Shown piece after piece: positions 23,542-34,742 of a stretch of 46,593 bases of DNA (positions within the stretch are counted from its first letter, which is position 1; the number at the start of each line of letters is the position of its first letter). The stretch is taken from positions 1 through 46,593 of the forward strand of contig CALHAH010000031.1 of NCBI GenBank assembly GCA_937934115.1, written 5' to 3'. The notes beneath the pieces were generated by a model that saw nothing but the letters and a program-made list of their open reading frames with translations, was not told the origin of the DNA and ran no database searches. The translations under genes and the position numbers were made by a program. This DNA comes from an uncultured Thermoanaerobaculum sp. Lineage in GTDB: Bacteria; Acidobacteriota; Thermoanaerobaculia; Thermoanaerobaculales; Thermoanaerobaculaceae.

Positions 23542-24792
23542 ATGGCACCTCGAACGGATGAGCTTTTGGCCCAGGCCAAGCAGGTGGCCCCTTTAGTTGC
23601 CCACCGTGGGCAACAGGGTTTGCTTTTGGCCAAGGCCCAGGGTTGCCGGGTTTTCGACGCCGACAACGTGGGGTTTGTGGACCTCACCGGCGGCAGTTGC
23701 CTTTTAGGGTACGCCAACCAGTACGTCCTGGATGCTGTGCGCAAGGTCACCACCTTGGGTTTGGCCTCCGGGTTTGCCAGCACCTCGGAAGTGGAGCTGG
23801 CGGAAGCGTGCAGCGAGTTTTTACCGCAGTACGCTCCGTGGATTTTTACCAGCAGCGAAACCGAAGCTTTTGAGCTTGCCATCCGTTTTTGCCGCCGCCA
23901 CACCGGACGGATGCGTTTGGTGGTCTTTGACGGTAACCGAGCCGGCGCGGTGGAAACCCTGCAGGTTATCCCCGGCGGACCCGTAGGACTTTCACTTCCT
24001 AAAATTTCCGGGTTGCTCCCGGAGCTTTGCCGCGCGGTGCGTGTGGTGCCCTGGGGCAACGCTGAGGCATTGGCACGGGTACTGGAAGAGGTCGGGGTGG
24101 ACACGGCAGCGGTGCTTTTGGACCCCATTGCCAGCCAGTTCGGTGTCATCCCTCCGGATCCCGCCTTCCTTCAAAAGGTGCGTGAACTCACCCGCAACGT
24201 CGGGGCACTTTTGGTGCTGGACGAGACCCTTACCGGCTTCCGCTTGGAGCGGGGAGGGGCCAACCAAGCGTTCCAAATTGAGGCTGACATCTTGGTGTTG
24301 GGTGGGGTACTCGGGGGAGGCGTCAGCACCTTGGGTGCGGTGGCCTTTGCCAAGAACCTGGAAGTCACCGTGGGTGAGGAAGTAGCACCGCCGCCCTCAC
24401 CCCTGGCGGTAGCCGCAGCAGCAGCCACGCTTTCCGTGTTACGCAACGACGCCGGTTACGTGCGACTGGAGGAGCGCTCCGCGCAGCTGGAGGCCGGTGT
24501 TCAGGCATTGGCTGAAAAGTTCGAGCGCCCCTTGCGGGTAAGCCGAGTTGGTTCGATCTTCTCGCTAAGTTTCTCGCGCCAGGGGGTGCGGGATGCGGCT
24601 TCCGCTGCTAATTGTGATCAGATCACATACCGGCGATTTTACGAGGCGGTAAGGGACAGTGGCGCCCTGCTCCCCTCCAAGAGCCCGGCTCCTGCGTTTC
24701 TTTCCTTAGCCCACGGGGTTAAGGATGTGGAAGCCATCCTGCAAGCTATGGAGGCAGCGCTTCGCAAAATGCAAAAGGAAGACGAGGCTTAA
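23542..24792 (+). CDS. HemL-like class III aminotransferase homologue lacking the PLP lysine
   Basis: 416 codons, ATG behind GGAGGTGAG. The overall layout follows glutamate-1-semialdehyde aminomutase: LTGGSCLLGYANQYV near 48-62, FTSSETEAFELAIRFCRRHTGR near 101-122, LVLDETLTGFRLERGG near 226-241, then LVLGGVLGGG at 251-260. In active enzymes the last motif is LGK(V/I)IGGG and the Lys carries PLP; here codon 255 is GGG (Gly). The YHG motif after the glycine-rich turn is also changed (GNRAG). The frame is otherwise intact with its own promoter, so it looks like a maintained but non-PLP-lysine protein rather than a decayed gene. Its role is unknown. It should not be taken as the haem-pathway enzyme. 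Confidence 0.8.
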   Translation: MAPRTDELLAQAKQVAPLVAHRGQQGLLLAKAQGCRVFDADNVGFVDLTGGSCLLGYANQYVLDAVRKVTTLGLASGFASTSEVELAEACSEFLPQYAPWIFTSSETEAFELAIRFCRRHTGRMRLVVFDGNRAGAVETLQVIPGGPVGLSLPKISGLLPELCRAVRVVPWGNAEALARVLEEVGVDTAAVLLDPIASQFGVIPPDPAFLQKVRELTRNVGALLVLDETLTGFRLERGGANQAFQIEADILVLGGVLGGGVSTLGAVAFAKNLEVTVGEEVAPPPSPLAVAAAAATLSVLRNDAGYVRLEERSAQLEAGVQALAEKFERPLRVSRVGSIFSLSFSRQGVRDAASAANCDQITYRRFYEAVRDSGALLPSKSPAPAFLSLAHGVKDVEAILQAMEAALRKMQKEDEA

Positions 24793-24795
24793 AAA

Positions 24796-25173
24796 CTAAA
24801 AGCCTTTCTCCGGGAATTGACGGCGAAGGGCAGCCAACAAGGTTTCGGGCTCCAAGGGCTTTTCCAAGTACTCGTCCACCTTGTAAACCGTCCTTGCTTC
24901 TGATTCCCACCGGTAGCTTTTGTAGACCGCGGTGACGAGAAACACCTTAGGGTGGTAGTCGGGAAGCTTTTCCTTAAGCTTTGCCATCACGTCAAAACCG
25001 GAGAGGCGTGGCATAAGGGCATCCAAGATGATGAGCTCAGGGCGAAAGGCTAAGGCAGCATCCAAGGCTTGCTTGCCGTCAGAGGCTTCAAAAACCGTGA
25101 CGCCATTCCCCTCCAAGAGCTCCTTGACCAGGACGCGAAAAATTCGGCTGTCATCGGCTACCAGAGCCTGCAT
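24796..25173 (-). CDS. Stand-alone response regulator receiver domain
   Basis: 125 codons and no output domain. Key residues are intact: acidic pair in VADDSR (7-8), phospho-acceptor D51 in LDALMP, T81 in LVTA and K105 in LEKPL. The second ATG (25173) is preferred because GGAGG lies 5 nt before it; an ATG 4 codons upstream overlaps that site. It lies downstream of, and on the same strand as, the STAS/RsbW pair (about 140 nt away), so a role in feeding a phosphorylation signal to that module is plausible. No histidine kinase is in the window. It ends 3 nt from the convergent HemL-like gene. Confidence 0.88.
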   Translation of the reverse strand: MQALVADDSRIFRVLVKELLEGNGVTVFEASDGKQALDAALAFRPELIILDALMPRLSGFDVMAKLKEKLPDYHPKVFLVTAVYKSYRWESEARTVYKVDEYLEKPLEPETLLAALRRQFPEKGF

Positions 25174-25316
25174 GCGACCCTCCATAAAAACGCGAGCACT
25201 GACCTGCCGTTCCTAACCTTCAATACCAAGCCTAAGCACCTGGGCCCGCACTGTACCCGGCAGCAGCGCCCGCCTCATGCCCTGTGTAAAACCTTCTGCA
25301 ACTGGCAAAGAACTGC

Positions 25317-25658
25317 TCACGCCGTAAAGCTTTGAATAGCTTCCGCCTCGTTAGCGAAGACATCGAACACCGTGATGAGCTGCGTCACCTGCAGGATGTC
25401 GTTGATTTTTGGCGGCAGGTTCAAAAGCTTCATGCTCCCGCCTCGCCGCTTGACAGTGGTATAGCAAGCCACGAGCTCTCCAATACCCGAAGAGTCAATG
25501 TGGGTCACATCTTTGAGGTTTACCAAGATATTGGTCTTGCCGGAGGCCAAAGCCTCTTCCACCAAGCGCCGGAGCTCCACATCACCAACACCGATGGTGA
25601 TCTTGCCAGATAAATCCAGTACCCTCACCCCTTGCACGTCGCGAAAGCTTCCTTTCAT
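25317..25658 (-). CDS. STAS-domain anti-sigma factor antagonist (SpoIIAA/RsbV-like)
   Basis: 113 codons. A single STAS domain with the phosphorylation site in THIDSSGIGEL (53-62); in SpoIIAA-type proteins a Ser of this DSSG motif is phosphorylated by the partner kinase. The unphosphorylated form would bind the RsbW-like protein and free its client. The start overlaps the RsbW-like stop as ATGA, tying their synthesis. No PP2C phosphatase or sigma factor gene is nearby, so the rest of the switch lies elsewhere. Confidence 0.9.
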   Translation of the reverse strand: MKGSFRDVQGVRVLDLSGKITIGVGDVELRRLVEEALASGKTNILVNLKDVTHIDSSGIGELVACYTTVKRRGGSMKLLNLPPKINDILQVTQLITVFDVFANEAEAIQSFTA

Positions 25659-26080
25659 TTGTTCCTCCTTGCCAACTGCTTTTTGAGCTCAACCCTACTG
25701 CCACCGTGCGCGGAACGGCTAAAGCTTACCTCATCCATAAAGTGGCGAATGTAAAAGACCCCGCGGCCACTCTCTTTCAGCAAGTTTTCGGGGCTTCTCG
25801 GGTCGCCGAGCTTCCCGGGGTCGAAGCCCTCACCCTCATCTTCCACCACCATTGTAAGCTCCTGCCCTTCCTCCAGGTGAATGGTAACAAAAACCCGCTT
25901 TTCCGGGTTAAGCTTGTTGCCATGTTTGATGGCGTTGGCCAGGGCTTCCCGCAGGGCCATAGCAGCCCAGTAAAGGTCTTCATCGTTGACATGGGACCGG
26001 GCAACTTCAAGGAGCATTTTTTCCGCCAGCTCGATGTTCTCGTAGGTAGAAAAAATGGAGATTTTGGCTTCCACCGGCAT
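25655..26080 (-). CDS. RsbW-like serine kinase/anti-sigma factor (HATPase fold)
   Basis: 141 codons from ATG 26080. GHKL ATPase motifs: N-box ALREALANAIKHGNK (about 51-65), DEGEGFDPG (G1 box, about 92-100), and GRGVFYIRHFMDEV (about 114-127). It is the size of RsbW/SpoIIAB-type anti-sigma kinases, which phosphorylate a STAS partner, here the gene that directly follows with a 4-nt overlap. The N-terminus overlaps the start of the divergent metallopeptidase gene (both ATGs fall in one CATG), and no clear ribosome binding site precedes it, so a start a few codons downstream is possible. Confidence 0.88.
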   Translation of the reverse strand: MPVEAKISIFSTYENIELAEKMLLEVARSHVNDEDLYWAAMALREALANAIKHGNKLNPEKRVFVTIHLEEGQELTMVVEDEGEGFDPGKLGDPRSPENLLKESGRGVFYIRHFMDEVSFSRSAHGGSRVELKKQLARRNK

Positions 26081-27239
26081 GCGTAACAAGCTTATCACGA
26101 AAGCCGCAACCCTCCTTCTGGCCTCAAGCGCGTGGGCAGCCACACCCTGTCCGCCTGCTCTTCTCACAGCGGTTCCCCGGGTCGCCGCCTTGCGGACCCT
26201 GGGTAACGATTGGCGGCCCCAGTGCGAGCTCTTGCCCTTTTCTTCCCTCAAGAAAAGGCTTGCTACCAAGCTGGCCAACGAGCTGCCACTTCCTCCGCAG
26301 CTTTACCTCGAAGTCCTCCAGCGCTTGGGTTTCGTACCAGCCACACCCCACCTTTACGACAGGCTCTTGGACTTCTACGCGAGCCAGGTCCTGGGCTACT
26401 ACGAGCCATCGCGGGACACCATGGTGGTCGTGGATCGTCCGATACCCAGCGAGGTGGAAGGCTCGGTGGTATGGGTTCATGAACTGGCTCACGCCGCTCA
26501 GGAAGCACGGTTTCGGCTCCCCACCAAGCTCTTGGCTGTGAAGGACAACTCCGACCAGCAGCGCAGCTTTTCGGCGGTGGCCGAGGGAGAAGCCATGCTG
26601 GTCATGTTGCTTTTGGCAAGCCCCTCGCCACCCCCCAGCGAAAGCCTCGAGCAAGCGGCAAACGCGCTGGTGGAGGGCAGCAAGTCTTTAGCTCGCTCCG
26701 CCGAAATCGGCGATTTTTTCGTGGAGGATTTGGCCTTTCCCTACGCCCAGGGTCTGCGCACGGTGCTTTCGGCGTTCCAAAAGGGGGGGTGGCCCGCTGT
26801 GGACCGCCTGCTCGCGCACCCACCCAGGTGCACCGCTTCCTTGCTCTTTGATTCCCCCTGTAACCACCTGTCAAACCAGGTGCTGCCACCCACCCCGCGG
26901 GGCTGGCAGGAGCTTTTAACCGACAGCTTAGGGGCATGGGCCTTAAAGTTTTGGTTTTCCCAGGTTGCCGAAGCCTTAGCAGCAGAAGAGCTGGCCAAAG
27001 CCTGGGACGGGGACAGGCTGCGCATCATCCGTGACGCCAGGTCGCCCCAGCGTTGGGCCTTATGCTGGAGGCTGCGGCTCAAGAACCGGGACAGAGCCGC
27101 TTGGGCACGCACCTTTGTGGCGCAACAGGCGCCAAAGCTTTTCGCTCCTTTCCGTCGGGACGTGCCACCCCAGGTGACCGTAGACCTCGAAGAACGAACC
27201 GTCACTCTTTGGGTGGATTGGCCAGGACTTCAGCCTTAA
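26055..27239 (+). CDS. Exported putative zinc metallopeptidase (HELAH)
   Basis: 394 codons. The signal peptide runs to about residue 29 (LITKAATLLLASSAWAA). The segment YASQVLGYYEPSRDTMVVV leads to VVWVHELAHAAQE, where H142, E143 and H146 form an HExxH zinc site. AVAEGEAMLVML (about 175-186) supplies a Glu suitable as third ligand. This pattern occurs in uncharacterised secreted bacterial proteins; the peptidase role is inferred. The C-terminal 200 residues are unassigned. ATG 26055 has AGG about 8 nt upstream; ATG 26079 gives a shorter signal peptide but no ribosome site. It overlaps the rsbW-like start and, at the 3' end, the convergent cyclophilin gene by 38 nt. Confidence 0.75.
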   Translation: MEILASTGMRNKLITKAATLLLASSAWAATPCPPALLTAVPRVAALRTLGNDWRPQCELLPFSSLKKRLATKLANELPLPPQLYLEVLQRLGFVPATPHLYDRLLDFYASQVLGYYEPSRDTMVVVDRPIPSEVEGSVVWVHELAHAAQEARFRLPTKLLAVKDNSDQQRSFSAVAEGEAMLVMLLLASPSPPPSESLEQAANALVEGSKSLARSAEIGDFFVEDLAFPYAQGLRTVLSAFQKGGWPAVDRLLAHPPRCTASLLFDSPCNHLSNQVLPPTPRGWQELLTDSLGAWALKFWFSQVAEALAAEELAKAWDGDRLRIIRDARSPQRWALCWRLRLKNRDRAAWARTFVAQQAPKLFAPFRRDVPPQVTVDLEERTVTLWVDWPGLQP

Positions 27240-27780
27240 CGATGACCACTGGCTTGTGCGGAACCTCGGCGGGAAAGGGACCACCCGGCCCCGTGGGAAT
27301 AGCGGCAATGGCGTCAACCACATCCATGCCCTCCACCACCCGCCCAAACACGCAGTAGCCGTAGCCTCGCGGGGTGGTATCGCGATGGTCGAGGAAGGTG
27401 TTGTCTTTGAGATTAATGAAAAACTGGCTGGTAGCTGAATGCACTTCCGCTGTGCGCGCCATGGCCACTGTGCCCCGCAGGTTCGAAAGCCCATTGGTGG
27501 CCTCGTTTTCCACTGGGGGCTTGGTCGGCTTCTGCCGGAAGCTGGCATCAAACCCTCCCCCCTGCACCACAAACCCGGGTACCACCCGGTGAAAGATCGT
27601 GCCGTCGTAAAAACCCGACTGCACGTACGCCAAAAAGTTAGCCACGGTTTTGGGGGCTTTTTCCGGATAAAGCTCCAAAACCACCACGCCGTGGTTGGTT
27701 TGAAGCCGCACCCGCGGTGGATTGGCTTGCCCCCAAGCCACAAGTGGTAACAGCAAAAAAGCTACAATGCCAACGTTCAC
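27202..27780 (-). CDS. Exported cyclophilin-type peptidyl-prolyl isomerase
   Basis: 192 codons with a signal peptide (about 1-18). The cyclophilin core is complete: GTIFHRVVPGFVVQGG (catalytic Arg in FHRV), TVAMART, SATSQFFINLKDNTFLD and YCVFGRVVEGMDVVD. It should catalyse proline isomerisation during periplasmic protein folding. It is the last gene of the phosphohexomutase-eno-ftsB-kinase series, 9 nt behind the kinase. Its 3' end overlaps the convergent metallopeptidase gene by 38 nt. Confidence 0.92.
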   Translation of the reverse strand: MNVGIVAFLLLPLVAWGQANPPRVRLQTNHGVVVLELYPEKAPKTVANFLAYVQSGFYDGTIFHRVVPGFVVQGGGFDASFRQKPTKPPVENEATNGLSNLRGTVAMARTAEVHSATSQFFINLKDNTFLDHRDTTPRGYGYCVFGRVVEGMDVVDAIAAIPTGPGGPFPAEVPHKPVVIVKAEVLANPPKE

Positions 27781-27789
27781 GTTTCCTCC

Positions 27790-29688
27790 TTACCTGCGCG
27801 CCGCCAGTGAAAAACGCGGCACTTCCTTTTCCGAAAACATCTCCACCCGCAAGACGTAGCGGGCCCCAGCTGCGAGCTGTACGGTAAACACCTGCTCCCC
27901 CAGTACCTCGCCCCTCTCCCCCTTGAGCCGCACCAAGAGCTTGTGGGCCCCCGCCGCTACCGGAAACGCATCCTCCACAATGCCGGTACCCCTCTTGCGG
28001 ATGCCCAGAAAGCCCTTACTGCCAAAGTCGAAGGCCTTTCGTCCCAAAAGCGCCCCATCGAGCTCCAGCTCAAACTCCCCTTTGCTCAACGGCGAGTTGA
28101 AGTAAAGCTCGATGCGGGCAGAACCACCTACCGGCGCGGTAGGGGTTGCCAGTCCTACCCGTTGCACCTGGGCTTCCCCTGGCCGCGCCCCTCCCCCACC
28201 CCCCCGGGAAAGCTCCAACCCCCTTTGCGCTAGCACGTTTTCCGGGTCGAGTTCGAGGACAGCTTGAAAGGCTTGCCTGGCCTGGGACAGCCGCCCTTGC
28301 CGCAAAAGCCCCATCCCCTCGTCCAAAAGGGCCTGAATTTTGGCTTGCTGCGAGGCCAGCGCTTGGCGCCGGGCCAGGGCTTCCCGCGCTTTTTCGGCTA
28401 CGGCTCTCGCTGCTGGGCTTTGCGGAGCTTGGTCCCAAACTTGTTGCAAAAGTGCCAAGCTCCTTTCGGGATCCTCCTGCACCAACAAAGCCGCTTCCCG
28501 CACCGCTACCGCCAGCGTATGACGACGGGCCGGATCCCCAGGCGGCGGCTCCGAAAAGGGTCCACGGTCAATTTTGCCGTAAAGAACCGCTACCACCACC
28601 AGAGGTGGCAGCAAGACCGCCGTTAACAGGATCACCACCCAGCGGGTGGCAATGGGCAACCGCCAAATCGAGGGTTCCTTGCCCTCTTTCTGTGACTTGC
28701 CATCCTTGTCCTGGGCTTCTGCCAAGACCGTGGCCTTGGTGGCGGTGGCAACCATTTCTGGCTTTACCACCACAGCTTGCGAAGCCCCAGCCGCCGTTGT
28801 CCCAGTTTCCTGGGCCCGAGGCACAGAAACCTCGCCCGTTCCAGCCAGCACCCGACGTAACGCCTCAAGAGCGCGCGCCACCTCCAAGCCCCGCGCATAA
28901 CGGTTTTCGGGATTTTTCTCTAAGAGCTTGAGGATGATTGGGTTGAAGGCCGGCGGCAGGCCAGGGCGAACCTGCGAAGGCACCGGTGGCGGTTCGTGCA
29001 CGATCTTGTACGACACCTCGGTGAGGGTTTCACCGGCAAAGGGCCGCTTGCCGGTAAGGAGCTCAAAAAGCACTACCCCCAACGAGAAGAGGTCGGAACG
29101 TCCATCCACGGGAGAGCCGGTAACTTGCTCGGGGGACATGTAGTTGGGGGTGCCGATGAACTGACCCGTCGTGGTGAGGCTGGATGTGGCCAGCCGCGCC
29201 ACCCCAAAGTCGGTAATTTTTACCGCACCTTGTTCTGTAAGAAGGATGTTTGCCGGCTTAATGTCCCTATGCACCACCCCTTTGGCGTGGGCGTAATCTA
29301 AGGCCACGGCCAAAGCCGCCCCGATGCGGGCCACGTCGGAGTATGAGAAAGGGTAGCCCTGGCGCATGAGGTCCCGCAGGCTCTTGCCCTCCACGAACTC
29401 CATGGCAATGTAAGAAAGGCCGGTGGTCTCGTCCACCCCGGCGTCGTACACGGTGACGATCCCAGGGTGGTTGAGGATGCCCGCGGCCTGCGCCTCCCGC
29501 AAAAAGCGAATGCGGAACTCCTCAGCCTCTTCGGCTCCCTCCGGCAAAACCAGGGTCTTGAGAGCCACCTTGCGGCCAATGACCGGATCCCGGGCCAAGT
29601 ACACCACCCCCATGGCCCCCCGCCCCAAAACCCCTTCGATTTCGAACCGGCCTATAGCTTTTGGCTCCGCACCCATAGGTACGCCCAT
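27790..29688 (-). CDS. PknB-type Ser/Thr protein kinase with transmembrane and extracytoplasmic tail
   Basis: 632 codons. The kinase domain (about 14-280) has the Gly-rich loop LGRGAMGVV (21-29), Lys44 in VALK, HRDIKPAN (140-147), DFG (160-162) and GTPNYMSPEQ (179-188), all intact. A basic and Ala-rich linker leads to one membrane helix (about 349-370). The tail carries a region of helical repeats resembling TPR (ALLQQVWDQAP, GLLRQGRLSQARQAFQAVL) and a beta-rich C-terminus unlike PASTA repeats. The protein should sense something outside and phosphorylate Ser/Thr inside. It lies between ftsB and a cyclophilin gene. ATG 29688 is used; ATG 29676 is possible. Confidence 0.92.
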   Translation of the reverse strand: MGVPMGAEPKAIGRFEIEGVLGRGAMGVVYLARDPVIGRKVALKTLVLPEGAEEAEEFRIRFLREAQAAGILNHPGIVTVYDAGVDETTGLSYIAMEFVEGKSLRDLMRQGYPFSYSDVARIGAALAVALDYAHAKGVVHRDIKPANILLTEQGAVKITDFGVARLATSSLTTTGQFIGTPNYMSPEQVTGSPVDGRSDLFSLGVVLFELLTGKRPFAGETLTEVSYKIVHEPPPVPSQVRPGLPPAFNPIILKLLEKNPENRYARGLEVARALEALRRVLAGTGEVSVPRAQETGTTAAGASQAVVVKPEMVATATKATVLAEAQDKDGKSQKEGKEPSIWRLPIATRWVVILLTAVLLPPLVVVAVLYGKIDRGPFSEPPPGDPARRHTLAVAVREAALLVQEDPERSLALLQQVWDQAPQSPAARAVAEKAREALARRQALASQQAKIQALLDEGMGLLRQGRLSQARQAFQAVLELDPENVLAQRGLELSRGGGGGARPGEAQVQRVGLATPTAPVGGSARIELYFNSPLSKGEFELELDGALLGRKAFDFGSKGFLGIRKRGTGIVEDAFPVAAGAHKLLVRLKGERGEVLGEQVFTVQLAAGARYVLRVEMFSEKEVPRFSLAARR

Positions 29689-29709
29689 TCTACCCTGCCA
29701 GCAACGTTT

Positions 29710-32673
<2,964 letters not shown>

Positions 32674-32709
32674 CGTCGTTCGCCACAAGCCTATCACAGC
32701 CTTTTCGCC

Positions 32710-33594
32710 GTGCTGCTTCTTTCTGCCAACACCGACCCCTGGGCAATTGCTCGCAACCAGGTCTTGAATTTGGTCAACCAAGCGCGAAGTGAGCACGGGC
32801 TTGCACCTCTGGCCTCCGATCCCCTTTTGCAAAAGGTGGGAGATGCTTTCTGCGAAAAGCTCCTCGCAGAAGGTCGCAGCGGCCACTTTGCCAGCGATGG
32901 GGTTGCTCCCTACCTCCGCTATTTGCTGGCGGGGGGCACGGGTTTCCATCGGGAAAACGTCGGCAGCTACCAAACCACCAGCCCGCTTTCCCCAGAGGAG
33001 ATACCTTCTTTGGCGGTGGAGCTGACGAAAACCATGCTTGCGGAAAAACCGCCCGCTGACGGGCACCGCCGCACGCTCCTCGTACCTGAGGCCACCCACA
33101 TGGGCGTGGGTCTGGCTTTTTCACAGGGTCGGCTGGTACTCACCCATGAGGTAGCCACCAAGCTCGCGGATGTTTCGCCGGTAGCGCCCATTTGCCAGCC
33201 GAAAAACCGGTTGTTCTTTTCGGGGCGTCTTACGGCACCGTGGCAGCCAGCGGCGGTAGAGGTGCTTTGGGAAGCGCTGCCGGAGCCCAAACCGGTGTCC
33301 ACGGGGGGCAGCTATAGCTACCCGCCACGACGAGCGTGGTTTGGGCCCCAGGAGTTTTTGCCCGGCACCCGGGTTACCTTCCCAGGTGCGCTTTTAGTGC
33401 AAAACGGGGGGCGCTTTGAGTTCCGTTCCGCCGCCGGCCCTCATCCAGGGGTGGAGCTTTTGGTGCTGTGGGCGCAAAGGCCAGGAGGAAGCGTGCTTTA
33501 TCCCGTGGCCCTGAGCGGATGTGTGGTGCTGACGGAACCCCTTCAGCCAGCCTTAGCCTTTTGGATGAGTTTGCAAAAAAAGGAGCGGCCATGA
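32710..33594 (+). CDS. CAP (SCP/PR-1-like) domain protein, probably exported
   Basis: At least 294 codons. The CAP domain includes LVNQARSEHGLAPLASDPLL (about 18-37), a GHFASDG segment, FHRENVGSY, and GHRRTLLVPEATHMGVGLA, typical of bacterial YkwD-like proteins. The C-terminal half is unassigned. GTG 32710 is the only usual start codon near the domain, but it would leave almost no signal peptide. Reading upstream from an ACG at 32665, the frame gives NHRRSPQAYHSLFAVLLLSA, which looks like one, so the true start may be non-standard or obscured by a base change. The TGA overlaps the cysteine desulfurase ATG. Confidence 0.72.
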   Translation: MLLLSANTDPWAIARNQVLNLVNQARSEHGLAPLASDPLLQKVGDAFCEKLLAEGRSGHFASDGVAPYLRYLLAGGTGFHRENVGSYQTTSPLSPEEIPSLAVELTKTMLAEKPPADGHRRTLLVPEATHMGVGLAFSQGRLVLTHEVATKLADVSPVAPICQPKNRLFFSGRLTAPWQPAAVEVLWEALPEPKPVSTGGSYSYPPRRAWFGPQEFLPGTRVTFPGALLVQNGGRFEFRSAAGPHPGVELLVLWAQRPGGSVLYPVALSGCVVLTEPLQPALAFWMSLQKKERP

Positions 33595-34736
33595 ACAAGG
33601 TGATTTACTTGGACTACAACGCCACCACGCCCGTGGATAGCCAGGTGCTCCAAGCCATGCTTCCCGCTTTTTCCCAGCACTTTGGCAACCCCTCTTCCCG
33701 GACCCACGCCTACGGGTGGGCCGCCGCCCAGCTGGTGGACCAAGCCCGCACCACGCTGGCCGCGCTTTTAGGGGCTAGCCCCGAGGAGCTGGTGTTTACC
33801 TCCGGGGCTACGGAAGCCAACAACCTAGCGATCAAGGGGCTGGCCTGGACCGGCCGGAAACGGCACATCGTCACCACCGCCATCGAACACCCAGCGGTCC
33901 TGGAGACCTGCGACAGCTTGCAAAGGGAAGGTTTTACGGTGACGCGGGTACCGGTGGGGAAAAGCGGGGTGGTGGATCCCCAAGAGGTGGCGCAAGCCCT
34001 CACAGACGACACGCTGTTGGTTTCGGTGATGCTGGTGAACAACGAAATTGGCACGGTGCAACCGGTGGCGGAGATCGCGCGCCTCTGCCACGAGCGGGGG
34101 GTGGTGGTGCACTGCGACGCCACCCAGGCCCCTGGGAAGCTGGAGGTGGACGTTCGGAAATTGGGGGTGGATTTGCTTTCGCTTTCGGCGCACAAGTTTT
34201 ACGGACCCAAAGGGGTGGGGCTTTTGTACGTGCGCCGGCAAAAGCCGCCCCTGCGCCTGGAGCCTTTGCTCCACGGCGGCGGGCAAGAGGCTGGTTTGCG
34301 CTCGGGAACCCTCAACGTTCCGGGAATTGTGGGCATGGCCAAGGCGCTGGAATTGGCCGTACACAACCTCTATGGGGAACGGGCAAGGCAAGGGGCCCTT
34401 CGGGATCGCTTGCGGGAACAGCTTTTTGCTGCGTACCCGCGCCTTTTGGAAAACGGCGACCCAGCACACAGGGTGCCCAACACCTTGAACGTTTCCTTTG
34501 TGGGCGTGGACAGTGGGTCTCTGGTTGCTTGCCTGCCGCGCCTGGCGGTTTCTCCCGCCTCGGCCTGTGCCACGGCCAAACCCAAACCCTCCCATGTGCT
34601 CCTGGCCCTAGGCCGGACCCCGGAAGAGGCTAACAGCGCCCTGCGCTTTTCGCTGGGAAGACCCACCACCCCAGAGGAGGTGGAAGAAGCGGCACGTATG
34701 GTGGCGGAAGCCGTGAGCAAGCTCGTTCGCAAGTAA
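33591..34736 (+). CDS. Cysteine desulfurase (NifS/IscS family)
   Basis: 381 codons; ATG 33591 overlaps the CAP stop and has GGAG upstream. It takes sulfur from cysteine as an enzyme-bound persulfide, for Fe-S clusters or tRNA thiolation. The protein starts VIYLDYNATTPVD. PLP contacts include ATEANNLAI, EHPAV and CDATQAPG, and the PLP lysine is K202 in SLSAHKFYGPKG. The persulfide Cys is C326 in SPASACATAKPKPSH, aligned without gaps to the IscS loop, which often reads SSGSACTS. RSGTLNVPGIVG is also present. No scaffold gene (iscU) is adjacent; the only Fe-S genes in the window are mrp and its MIP18 partner. Confidence 0.92.
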   Translation: MNKVIYLDYNATTPVDSQVLQAMLPAFSQHFGNPSSRTHAYGWAAAQLVDQARTTLAALLGASPEELVFTSGATEANNLAIKGLAWTGRKRHIVTTAIEHPAVLETCDSLQREGFTVTRVPVGKSGVVDPQEVAQALTDDTLLVSVMLVNNEIGTVQPVAEIARLCHERGVVVHCDATQAPGKLEVDVRKLGVDLLSLSAHKFYGPKGVGLLYVRRQKPPLRLEPLLHGGGQEAGLRSGTLNVPGIVGMAKALELAVHNLYGERARQGALRDRLREQLFAAYPRLLENGDPAHRVPNTLNVSFVGVDSGSLVACLPRLAVSPASACATAKPKPSHVLLALGRTPEEANSALRFSLGRPTTPEEVEEAARMVAEAVSKLVRK

Positions 34737-34742
34737 GGCCTT

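Noticed and set aside
23150-23548. N-terminal extension of tilS through the tRNA(CAT) gene
   Set aside because: The added residues are translation of a tRNA and intergenic DNA; ATG 23149 fits TilS length and its PP-loop position.
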